From JAUVKA01 sp964465145 (lineage in GTDB: Bacteria > Bacteroidota > Bacteroidia > Bacteroidales > UBA12481): a DNA stretch of 64,000 nt. Below the pieces are notes generated by a model. It ran no database searches, was not told the origin of the DNA, and saw only the letters and a program-made list of their open reading frames with translations. Positions 58,355 to 64,000 of the stretch are shown here, piece by piece. Numbering within the stretch: position 1 is the first letter of the stretch; each line of letters opens with the position of its first letter. The DNA is taken from positions 21,998-85,997 of the forward strand of contig CAYXJR010000008.1 in NCBI GenBank assembly GCA_964465145.1, written 5' to 3'. The translations under genes and the position numbers were made by a program.

Positions 58355-58411
58355 AGAAGAAAAGAAATAAGAAGGGATGGAGAGTCCCTTTTTTTATGAA
58401 AATTATCAATT

Positions 58412-58759
58412 ATGTTTGATTTTGAGAAGTTAGATCTGTATACTGAGTTAAAGCAGCTTAACCTGATGGTTTACCAGACTATCAGGGATTTACAGGGTCT
58501 TGATAATTATGTTATTGACCAGTGGAAGCGTGCCAGTTTGAGTTCTGTTTTGAATCTGGCAGAAGGCACTGGCAGGATGACGCCAGCCGACAAGAGGCAT
58601 TATTATACACTGGCTCGTGGGAGCATTTTCGAATGTGTGGCTATCCTGGATTTGATTCACCAATTGGGCAAAATGGATAAGGAGTTATTCGAGACTTTTT
58701 ATGCCGGTTACGAGAAAGTTTCCAAAATGTTACTTGGCATGTACCGAAGTCAACAATAA
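58412..58759 (+). CDS. Four-helix-bundle (S23/IVP-like) protein
   Basis: A 115-residue all-helical protein of the TIGR02436/S23 family: FEKLDLYTELKQLNLMVYQTIRDLQG, then YVIDQWKRASLSSVLNLAEGTGRMTPADKRHYYTLARGSIFECVAILDLIHQLG is typical (the RAxLSxxxNLAEG and ARGSxxEC blocks). These proteins were first seen as intervening sequences of 23S rRNA genes and are related to Avd accessory proteins of diversity-generating retroelements; no reverse transcriptase is in the window. It sits between two tRNA genes and is bracketed by a perfect 12-base inverted repeat, suggesting it was inserted as a unit. Confidence 0.88.
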   Translation: MFDFEKLDLYTELKQLNLMVYQTIRDLQGLDNYVIDQWKRASLSSVLNLAEGTGRMTPADKRHYYTLARGSIFECVAILDLIHQLGKMDKELFETFYAGYEKVSKMLLGMYRSQQ

Positions 58760-58764
58760 AATAC

Positions 58765-58772
58765 TACATTTG
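58765..58772 (+). promoter_or_regulatory. -7 promoter element of tRNA-Pro
   Basis: TACATTTG matches TAnnTTTG, 32 bases before the tRNA-Pro 5' end. The right arm of the inverted repeat (58788-58799) lies between it and the tRNA. Confidence 0.5.
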
Positions 58773-58787
58773 CCCCTCGATTTTAAA

Positions 58788-58799
58788 CACACCCACACC
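58788..58799. repeat. Right arm of 12-base inverted repeat
   Basis: CACACCCACACC, reverse complement of 58343-58354. It ends five bases before tRNA-Pro. Confidence 0.75.
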
Positions 58800-58804
58800 C
58801 ACTT

Positions 58805-58879
58805 CGGGGTATAGCGCAGTCCGGTTAGCGTACCTGCTTTGGGAGCAGGGGGTCGCAGGTTCGAATCCTGCTACCCCGA
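58805..58879 (+). tRNA. tRNA-Pro (anticodon TGG)
   Basis: A 75-base tRNA. The acceptor stem CGGGGTA pairs with TACCCCG, the anticodon arm CCTGC-TTTGGGA-GCAGG shows TGG, which reads CCA and probably other proline codons, and the T arm is GCAGG-TTCGAAT-CCTGC. The discriminator is A at 58879; CCA is not encoded. Its last 16 bases are copied 185 bases downstream. Confidence 0.94.
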
Positions 58880-59068
58880 CAACAACAAGAAAGGCCATTG
58901 CGACAGCAATGGCTTTCTTTTTTTGTGAACGGACGCAAGCTTGCTTGCTAGGATGTTCACAAAAAAAGAAGCCAATGTGCCGCAGGCACAAGGCCTTTCT
59001 TGTGTTGAATCATCCCCCCACCAGGAAGGGCTGAGCGAAGCGAAGACCAATCCTGCTACCCCGACAAC
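58864..59068. repeat. 20-base direct repeat of the tRNA-Pro 3' end (possible att sites)
   Basis: AATCCTGCTACCCCGACAAC occurs at 58864-58883, spanning the tRNA-Pro 3' end, and again at 59049-59068. The bases next to both copies differ, so the identity is exactly 20. A repeated tRNA 3' end is the usual trace of tyrosine-recombinase integration. No integrase gene lies between them; the 165-base interval may be a decayed insert, or the second copy marks the edge of the downstream accessory segment. Confidence 0.65.
58880..59007. repeat. Nested palindromic element with two internal hairpins
   Basis: The left arm (58880-58930) and the right arm (58955-59007) are imperfect reverse complements of about 50 bases: both carry CAAGAAAGGCC near the outside and TTTTTTTGTGAAC / GTTCACAAAAAAA near the centre. 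Each arm also holds its own hairpin; the left one (GCCATTGC-GACA-GCAATGGC, 58894-58913, then a T run) is a good terminator for tRNA-Pro. The centre holds the palindrome GCAAGCTTGC. Confidence 0.7.
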
Positions 59069-59078
59069 TAGTAATCAG

Positions 59079-59112
59079 GCAGTTACACGAGTTTAAGTGT
59101 AGCTGCTTTTTT
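59079..59112 (+). terminator. Hairpin terminator after the second tRNA-Pro end copy
   Basis: GCAGTTACAC (59079-59088) pairs with GTGTAGCTGC (59097-59106) with one G-T pair, followed by six T. It stands after the duplicated tRNA end just as the other terminator stands after the real one. Confidence 0.75.
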
Positions 59113-59480
59113 CTTTGGTTGCAACATAGTTGCAGCAAATATTGTCTTCTGATACAATAGCATAAACCCAATCAGACCTTTTATACCCAGTTATAAATCC
59201 ATAGGAAAGCTACTGATAGCAAGGGATTGGGTATATGGGCTGATGACATGCAATATTGTTTTTTGGGATTATTCAATTAATCGTCCTTGATGGTCTCTGT
59301 AATCTCCAATATCTCCATCTTGCACCTTTCGTAAATTTGTCCATATAGTAGAAATTCTTGATTGATAAATTGTTGTAATGCGATAGGGTAATATTTTTAG
59401 GAATGATTGTTCTACTAATGATTCAATGGCTTATTGATTATTTGTACTTTTAAAATTGAAAACCAATCTTATAAAATAGA
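59113..59480. other. Gene-free 368-base stretch
   Basis: AT-rich DNA between the terminator and the gene at 59481. I see a small inverted repeat (GGTTGCAACATAGTTGCAGC, 59117-59136) and TACTTTTA near 59445, similar to a -7 box, but no open frame of note, no RNA gene and no clear repeat. Confidence 0.5.
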
Positions 59481-59963
59481 ATGCAATTCCACAGATATTT
59501 TCATCATTTTGATTTCGTTGAACTTGGCGTATTGATTGTAGGTATTATAATTGCTGGAATAGCATTGGCTGTCGCAATTAAATCAAATCGTTATCAGGCA
59601 ATTAATCTAATCTTGACACAGTTAAATAATCGGACTAATGAGGCTAATTTGAGTTTCAGAAGAAATGCGGATATCGATCAACTTAAACAGTGGTCAGGGG
59701 TTTTATCTCCTATGGTTGCAGGTATACAGCAATTTGATGTTATGAAAAAGCACCATAGGAGATGGCTTAAAGGATATTCAGATGATTTCTTTAAAAACAT
59801 TACCTATCTAAACCTCGACACCAAAATTAGAGAACAGGTTTGGAAGATAAGTTTTGATGATGAAACTCTTTATGATCAGACTCAGACCTTTCGGATGTTT
59901 TTTGCAAATCAGCATGAAAATTGGGATTTAGGAGATTCAGTAACTCACCAAGGAAAAGGCTGA
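59481..59963 (+). CDS. Unknown protein with one N-terminal membrane helix
   Basis: A 160-residue protein not recognised. Residues ~13-33 (VELGVLIVGIIIAGIALAVAI) form a membrane helix; the rest is polar and mostly helical (NRYQAINLILTQLNNRTNEANLSFRRN, QLKQWSGVLSPMVAGIQQFDVMKKHHRRWLKGYSDDFFKNI, KIREQVWKISFDDETLYDQTQTFRMFF). It has the look of accessory genes carried on mobile islands, and lies between the duplicated tRNA end and a minus-strand gene set. No operon partner on the plus strand. Confidence 0.6.
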   Translation: MQFHRYFHHFDFVELGVLIVGIIIAGIALAVAIKSNRYQAINLILTQLNNRTNEANLSFRRNADIDQLKQWSGVLSPMVAGIQQFDVMKKHHRRWLKGYSDDFFKNITYLNLDTKIREQVWKISFDDETLYDQTQTFRMFFANQHENWDLGDSVTHQGKG

Positions 59964-59991
59964 AATACCGCTATTGTGTGAAATTGATGAT

Positions 59992-60162
59992 CTACATTTT
60001 TTCTGATTGAGAAGAGATAATCTCACTTACTTCCAGAATATCTTGTTTGCACTTCATACAAGACTTAACATGAAGTATAATACCTTCATCTGGCTCAGCA
60101 TTATCTCCATTCAAATACTCAGCAACCTGAGCTATTTCGTTTTCATCAAGGCATCTTTTCAT
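59992..60162 (-). CDS. Small protein with HxxxCxxC motif (anti-sigma / zinc-finger-like)
   Basis: A 56-residue frame which I translated directly: MKRCLDENEIAQVAEYLNGD, then NAEPDEGIILHVKSCMKCKQ, then DILEVSEIISSQSEKM. The order of a short N-terminal helix, then HVKSCMKC, is that of zf-HC2/anti-sigma zinc domains (H-x3-C-x2-C). ATG at 60162, TAG at 59992-59994. The frame is open upstream to a stop near 60232. It is 72 bases downstream of the gene at 60234 on the same strand. Below common ORF length limits; the codon pattern and motif make it likely to be real. Confidence 0.6.
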   Translation of the reverse strand: MKRCLDENEIAQVAEYLNGDNAEPDEGIILHVKSCMKCKQDILEVSEIISSQSEKM

Positions 60163-60233
60163 AGTAAGTACTTCAGAGCCGTTGATCCTACGAAAGGATG
60201 GTTTATTGTAAATTCCAAATAAGTCTATTGATT

Positions 60234-60866
60234 CTATTTTGAGTCAACCTTAATGAGACCACTGTTGGAACTTCTTCTAAAATTTACTTTTTTATACAGG
60301 GTGGTTTCTATTTTAGTTGATCCTGTTACTGGCTGGTTTGGATCTAATAAATCCACATTTTCAAATACATCAAATGGAGGATTCTTGATAAATCCTTCTA
60401 TGAAGTGTCTCTGAATATTACTTTTATTGGAAGTCAAATCCTTGAAAAACAATTTTATCGCTTTTTTTAAATCGCTATAAAATGTAGCCAAATCTACAAT
60501 TAAGTGATTATAAGCATTTGACGATAAATGAATATCTGGATTATCGGCCTCTGTAAGAAGAATATGTTCTGAAATAGTAAAGGAATGAATCAAACTACAC
60601 CTAATCCCGTGATATAAAATATTGGCAATTCTGTCTTTTTTATACAATGGATTAACTTGACCTAAATAGCTTTTTATAAAATTTTTGTATTGTGTATTGT
60701 TTTTTTCTCTCTGGTAAGCATACGCAGCAACGGCATCAATCAAGCAACTGACGAGAATAAATTTACATAATCCCAGGTCTTCATTTGGCCCAATTTTGTC
60801 AATCTGTGAGATAAACTCATTCGTGTTTCTCCTGACATGAGCAATTTTTTGGTCTATTGTCTTCAT
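60234..60866 (-). CDS. Unknown protein with HEPN-like RxxxxH motif
   Basis: A 210-residue, mostly helical protein. The segment RIANILYHGIRCSLIHSFTISEHILL (~82-107) has the Rx4H pattern (R-CSLI-H) inside a helix, as in HEPN-domain proteins, many of which are RNases in defence and toxin-antitoxin systems. An N-terminal helical part (LCKFILVSCLIDAVAAYAYQREKNNTQYKNFIKSYLG) fits a HEPN bundle. This is a motif-level guess, not an identification. It overlaps the truncated exonuclease-BRCT gene by four bases (ATGA), so they formed one operon, followed by the small HxxxCxxC gene. Confidence 0.6.
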   Translation of the reverse strand: MKTIDQKIAHVRRNTNEFISQIDKIGPNEDLGLCKFILVSCLIDAVAAYAYQREKNNTQYKNFIKSYLGQVNPLYKKDRIANILYHGIRCSLIHSFTISEHILLTEADNPDIHLSSNAYNHLIVDLATFYSDLKKAIKLFFKDLTSNKSNIQRHFIEGFIKNPPFDVFENVDLLDPNQPVTGSTKIETTLYKKVNFRRSSNSGLIKVDSK

Positions 60867-61309
60867 ACTGTATTGGTATTGCAGAATTCAACGAAGTCTT
60901 TCTCTGACAATATTTTAATTGGTATTCCCTTGTGAGAAAGTTCTTCTGCTTTTCGATGCTTCGAACTCTTCTCATAGCCTGCAAGTTTGGTGGCATCCTG
61001 TGTACCAACAACCAGAATTGTCGTATTTTTTGTTACTGAATTTCCAACATTACAACCAAGATCAGCAGCAATTCTGCCCAATTCTTTTCTAGGTAAGGCC
61101 ATTGTGCCAGTAAATACCAGGTTCTCTCCAAACAAATGACCTTCTGTATTTCCATCCAGTTTAATCGTTGATGAACCACCTTTATAGGTAAAAACTGGTT
61201 GACCTACTCTTTTGAACCATTCTTCAATGGAGAGTCCTGATTTTTCGCACGCTTTTTGAACAACTTGGACTGCCGCGATTGCATCTTCAAGAGCATCATG
61301 GTGTGCAAA
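60863..61309 (-). pseudogene. DEDDh exonuclease-BRCT protein, N-terminus removed by IS21
   Basis: The remaining ~149 codons begin in the last exonuclease motif (FAHHDALEDAIAAVQVV, with the HxAxxD pattern of DEDDh 3'-5' exonucleases) and end in a BRCT domain (GHLFGENLVFTGTMALPRKELGRIAADLGCNVGNSVTKNTTILVVGTQDATKLAGYEKSSKHRKAEELSHKGIPIKILSEKDFVEF). Motifs I and II (DxE and the middle aspartate) are absent. The break at 61309/61310 coincides with the TGTAA terminus of the IS21 element, so insertion caused the truncation. The rest may lie beyond the window if the insertion is simple. An accidental TTG start in the IS end could still yield the BRCT part. Confidence 0.8.
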
Positions 61310-61316
61310 TGTAAAC

Positions 61317-61405
61317 GGCAAATAACAATGTACATTTTTTCGCAATTAGGAATGTATCGTTTTTAGCAAATAACGATGTACTTATTTTAGCAAATAAGGA
61401 TGTAC
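61317..61405 (+). repeat. Left-end transposase-site repeats, 24-base period
   Basis: Four 17-base copies start every 24 bases: GGCAAATAACAATGTAC (61317), CGCAATTAGGAATGTAT (61341), AGCAAATAACGATGTAC (61365) and AGCAAATAAGGATGTAC (61389). They are likely IstA binding sites. Confidence 0.85.
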
Positions 61406-61476
61406 ATTTTCTTTTGAAGAGGAAAATCTTTCCTTGAAGAAAATGTTTCCATTTTTTCATTTAGACAGTATTTGAA

Positions 61477-61509
61477 GCTCAAAACAATATTGACAATATT
61501 GTTTTGAGC
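61477..61509. repeat. Perfect 33-base palindrome in the istA leader
   Basis: GCTCAAAACAATATTG (61477-61492), one base, CAATATTGTTTTGAGC (61494-61509). Sixteen-base perfect arms with a one-base centre, 65 bases before the istA ATG. It could be a regulator site or an RNA hairpin that limits read-through into istA. Confidence 0.8.
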
Positions 61510-61574
61510 CAGTTGGGAATATCCTGTAATTGGGAAATCGATTTTGTTACTAACCCAAAACAGGAGGATCCCTC

Positions 61575-63131
61575 ATGAGAAAGAAACTAATGCAAAAATG
61601 GCTTATGTACCACGAAGTTCACAGACAACGCAGAGAAGAAGGCCTAAAACCTGCACAAATAGCCAGGAAACTGGTTATGGACAGGAGAACGGTTAGAAAA
61701 TATCTTGCTATGAGCGAAGATGAGTATCTGGGTTTTATTGATAACCAATTACGTAGGCAAAAAGTACTTGTTCCCTACGAAGATTTTGTAAGGGCCAGGC
61801 TGGAGCTCTGCGAGGATGCTTCGGCTGCTCAGGTTCATGACTGGCTGAAAGAACATCATGAGGACTTTATTGATGTTGATGCCAAGACCGTATTCAATTT
61901 TGTACTCTATGTCAGAGACAAACATGGCATACCCAAACCTTTTAATCACCGGGATTATGAAAAGGTGGCTGAGCTTCCATATGGGAAACAAACTCAAGTA
62001 GATTTTGGTGAATATAACATGACAACTGATGAGGGTAAACGCAAGAAAATCTATTTCATCTGTTTTGTGCTCTCACGATCACGGCAAAAGATCAGCTGTT
62101 ATTCAGAACGGCCATTTACAACCGTTTCAGCCATCTCTGCTCATGAAGAAGCTATTCAGTTCTTTGAGGGGATAACCGATGTGTTTGTTTATGACCAGGA
62201 TACGCTTTTCCTTGTTGATGAGAACAAAGGGGATCTGATCATGACTGAAGCGTTCCGCAAGTACGCTGAATACAGGGGATTTAAATTGCATTTTTGCCGG
62301 AAATCTGATCCTCAGAGTAAAGGGAAGGTTGAGAACGTAGTAAAATATAGTAAGTACAACTTCCTGCGTGGCCGCATCTTCATTAATATCAATGTCCTTA
62401 AAGGCGATAATATTGCCTGGCATAAGCGCACAGCCAATGCCAAGGTTCATTCTACAACAAAGAAAATACCTTATCAGGAGTGGCTGATCGAGAAAAAGTA
62501 TTTAAAGCCAATAATGGACTCTTTTAAACCGGAGAGTGCATTGGATGTACATGATGTAAGTAAAGACAATGTAATCTCTTATAAGGGCAATTTTTACCGG
62601 GTTCCCCGGGGGACATTTACACCACCACAGACAACTGTCCGCACTGAAGTAACCGATGACAACCGTTTGATTATCTACAATGCAGAGGATAAGAAAATTG
62701 CTGCTCATGCCATCTATCCGGGCAAGGGAAAGATAATCGGGGGAAGCAATTATCAAAGGGATATGTCCACTCGCATTGATCAGTTGATCGATGAAATCTC
62801 CACTCAGTTCAATGACCCAGAGCAAGCCAGGGAATATTTTCAACAGATACGCAAAGATAGGCCCCGGTACATTCGTGACCAGCTTCAAATCATTAAAAAT
62901 ATGACCAGTGTTTTTGATATGGAAATAATCAATCAGGCTATGGTTTTTTGCATAGAAAAAGGAATCTACAGAGCAACAGATCTGGAAAGTGTGGCAAAGA
63001 AAATCCGCTCACAGCAATCTCAGGAGGATACTATTAAACAGCCTATAGTCATAAAAACGATCAATCATACAGCACACAAAATTATACCAGATAAAAGTGA
63101 TATATCAGATTATCAATCATTAATGAACTAA
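61575..63131 (+). CDS. istA: IS21-family transposase IstA
   Basis: A 518-residue DDE transposase. N-terminal helix-turn-helix: HRQRREEGLKPAQIARKLVMDRRTVRKYLAMSEDEY (~17-52). The catalytic core has QVDFGEYN (first D, ~141), FVYDQDTLFLVDENKG (second D, ~200) and FCRKSDPQSKGKVENVVKYSKYNFLRGR (E, ~254), then a C-terminal beta domain (YKGNFYRVPRGTFTPPQTTV). An AGGAGG precedes the ATG, an unusually strong Shine-Dalgarno for this genome. It ends four bases before istB. Confidence 0.95.
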   Translation: MRKKLMQKWLMYHEVHRQRREEGLKPAQIARKLVMDRRTVRKYLAMSEDEYLGFIDNQLRRQKVLVPYEDFVRARLELCEDASAAQVHDWLKEHHEDFIDVDAKTVFNFVLYVRDKHGIPKPFNHRDYEKVAELPYGKQTQVDFGEYNMTTDEGKRKKIYFICFVLSRSRQKISCYSERPFTTVSAISAHEEAIQFFEGITDVFVYDQDTLFLVDENKGDLIMTEAFRKYAEYRGFKLHFCRKSDPQSKGKVENVVKYSKYNFLRGRIFININVLKGDNIAWHKRTANAKVHSTTKKIPYQEWLIEKKYLKPIMDSFKPESALDVHDVSKDNVISYKGNFYRVPRGTFTPPQTTVRTEVTDDNRLIIYNAEDKKIAAHAIYPGKGKIIGGSNYQRDMSTRIDQLIDEISTQFNDPEQAREYFQQIRKDRPRYIRDQLQIIKNMTSVFDMEIINQAMVFCIEKGIYRATDLESVAKKIRSQQSQEDTIKQPIVIKTINHTAHKIIPDKSDISDYQSLMN

Positions 63132-63135
63132 GCTT

Positions 63136-63885
63136 ATGGAAACAAAAACCCAAACACTCAAGGAGTATGCCGGCCAGCTCAGACTAGGCAGCATACAGGA
63201 CCAGGCGGAAGAGTTGATCCGAAAAGCATCGGAAGAAAAATGCAGTTATCTGGATTTTTCTTTAACACTCCTGGAGACCGAAATTAACCAGAGAAACCAG
63301 CGTGACCTGGAACGCAGAACCAAAGCAGCAAAACTGCCGCTCAATCACAACTTGGACCAGTATGATTACTCTTTTCGAAGTGGCGTCGGAAAACAGCAGC
63401 TAAGTCAGTTGAGAGAATGCCAGTGGCTAGAACAAAATTTTAATGTTGTATTGATGGGCCCCTCTGGTGTGGGTAAAACAATGATCGCTGCAGGTCTTTG
63501 TTTCGATGCTCTGAAAATGGGATATAAAGCCTACTTCAGAACCATGGAACAACTCAATGAGATCCTGATAATGAAAGACATTACCAGATCAGCACTCACT
63601 GAATATAACAAGCTTCTTAAGGCTAATCTATTTGTTATTGATGATATTATGATGTTTGCCTTAGAAAAGAAACAGGCTGTTCAACTTTTTAATTTTATAA
63701 ATCACCTTCATGAAAGGGCTTCACTTATTGTAACTACTAATAAAAGCCCACAGGAATGGGTGAAAATGCTTGATGATGAGGTAATTGCTACTGCTTTGCT
63801 CGATAGAATCCTTTTTCGTTGCGAGGTAGTAAGGTTAACCGGAACAAGCTACCGACTTGAAAACCGGAAAACTATTTTTAATTGA
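63136..63885 (+). CDS. istB: IS21-family helper ATPase IstB
   Basis: A 249-residue AAA+ ATPase of the DnaC/IstB type that directs target choice for IstA. Walker A VLMGPSGVGKTMIAAGLCFDAL at ~104-125, Walker B LFVIDDIMMFALE at ~165-177, sensor LIVTTNKSPQEW at ~194-206 and the arginine finger region ALLDRILFRCEVVRLTG near the end. The usual second acidic residue of Walker B is present (DD). Complete length, so the element looks potentially active. Confidence 0.95.
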   Translation: METKTQTLKEYAGQLRLGSIQDQAEELIRKASEEKCSYLDFSLTLLETEINQRNQRDLERRTKAAKLPLNHNLDQYDYSFRSGVGKQQLSQLRECQWLEQNFNVVLMGPSGVGKTMIAAGLCFDALKMGYKAYFRTMEQLNEILIMKDITRSALTEYNKLLKANLFVIDDIMMFALEKKQAVQLFNFINHLHERASLIVTTNKSPQEWVKMLDDEVIATALLDRILFRCEVVRLTGTSYRLENRKTIFN

Positions 63886-63928
63886 ATTTTTAGTTCTTTG
63901 TTTTTTTGTATGTTTAAACTGAAGAAAT

Positions 63929-63993
63929 GGACATCCTTAATTGCTATTTTTGGTACATCCTTATTTGCCAATTTTAGTACATTGTAACTTCCC
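63929..63993 (-). repeat. Right-end transposase-site repeats, 24-base period
   Basis: Read on the minus strand, three 17-base copies start at 63993 (GGGAAGTTACAATGTAC), 63969 (GGCAAATAAGGATGTAC) and 63945 (AGCAATTAAGGATGTCC), again every 24 bases, and match the left-end set. Confidence 0.85.
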
Positions 63994-64000
63994 GCTTACA

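Larger units (their letters stand above)
61310..64000 (+). mobile_element. IS21-family insertion sequence
   Basis: A 2691-base element with istA and istB in order. Left end TGTAAACGGCAAATAACAAT... (61310) and the right end, read on the minus strand TGTAAGCGGGAAGTTACAAT... (from 64000), match at 20 of the first 24 positions. TGT...ACA termini and multiple end repeats fit IS21. The element interrupts the exonuclease-BRCT gene. The right terminus is the last base of the window, so the target duplication cannot be checked. Confidence 0.85.

Noticed and set aside
58412..58759. Diversity-generating retroelement based on the Avd-like four-helix gene
   Set aside because: No reverse transcriptase, template repeat or variable repeat was found within the window.
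58764..58991. 75-codon open frame on the minus strand across tRNA-Pro
   Set aside because: It reads through the tRNA gene and the palindromic element; its product reflects the tRNA sequence and not a protein.
60007..60222. 71-codon open frame on the plus strand
   Set aside because: The opposite strand carries a better frame (59992-60162) with a metal-binding motif and operon context; the plus frame has none.

Overview
The window looks like chromosome from a Bacteroidota member, probably order Bacteroidales or a close relative. Evidence in the sequence: several promoters of the Bacteroidota type (TTTG, about 18-19 bases, TAnnTTTG), a type IX secretion C-terminal sorting domain, a GWxTD-domain lipoprotein, a PabB/PabC pair of the Bacteroidota type, a flotillin-like FloA next to NfeD, SemiSWEET, ClpS, DUF1643, and many short Bacteroidota-style lipoprotein signals. 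Species cannot be named from this alone.

Layout. 1-1156: 3' part of gcvP. 1195-6754 (minus): a lipoprotein, then ddl, rluD, a T9SS cargo protein and a PASTA protein, overlapping or close together. 6845-7927: mqnE of the futalosine menaquinone route. 8028-11337: FAD oxidoreductase and GT-C-like membrane protein. 11417-14031 (minus): rpmH (too short for usual ORF cut-offs), rsmG, an ECF sigma factor and a GT2 glycosyltransferase. 14159-17542: tgt, an LptF/LptG-family permease and an MFS transporter. 17672-33127: one seven-gene export locus. 33319-37136: YbdG-like MscS channel, CYTH protein, GWxTD lipoprotein and rlmB. 37124-46124: SemiSWEET, ABC-F, DUF1643, rlmD, POT-like transporter, comB-pabC-pabB and a DUF192 protein. 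46349-47848: a HipBST-type toxin-antitoxin module. 47937-50902 (minus): TRAP binding protein and small permease with no visible large permease, plus a Gfo/Idh/MocA oxidoreductase. 50958-58154: OB-fold protein, S9 peptidase, TPR lipoprotein, recA, bcp, clpS, nfeD and floA. 58237-58879: tRNA-Ser(GCT), a four-helix-bundle gene framed by inverted repeats, and tRNA-Pro(TGG). 58880-64000: accessory segment with a duplicated tRNA-Pro end, unknown genes, a truncated exonuclease-BRCT gene and an IS21-family element whose outer end is the last base of the window.

The main item of interest is the export locus at 17672-33127. It combines two ABC ATPases, two ABC-2 type permeases, a TolC-like outer membrane protein, a lipoprotein adaptor and two RND pumps. 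The second RND pump continues in one reading frame through extra membrane segments into a complete ABC ATPase (1570 residues in all), and the first ABC permease is fused to an M1-peptidase-like region without the HEXXH zinc site and to a golvesin-like C-terminal domain. The gene order suggests one machine or one regulon joining ABC and RND transport to a single outer membrane exit.

Other observations: HipB/HipS/HipT with an SIS motif and candidate operators; a recA terminator lying inside the signal-peptide codons of the next gene; seven- and eight-base intergenic repeats at several gene ends; a 24-base periodic set of sites in the IS21 ends; and two small or unknown genes (zinc-ribbon-like, HEPN-like) downstream of a tRNA integration point. 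All functional statements are from reading translated sequence and remembered family motifs; no database search was run.
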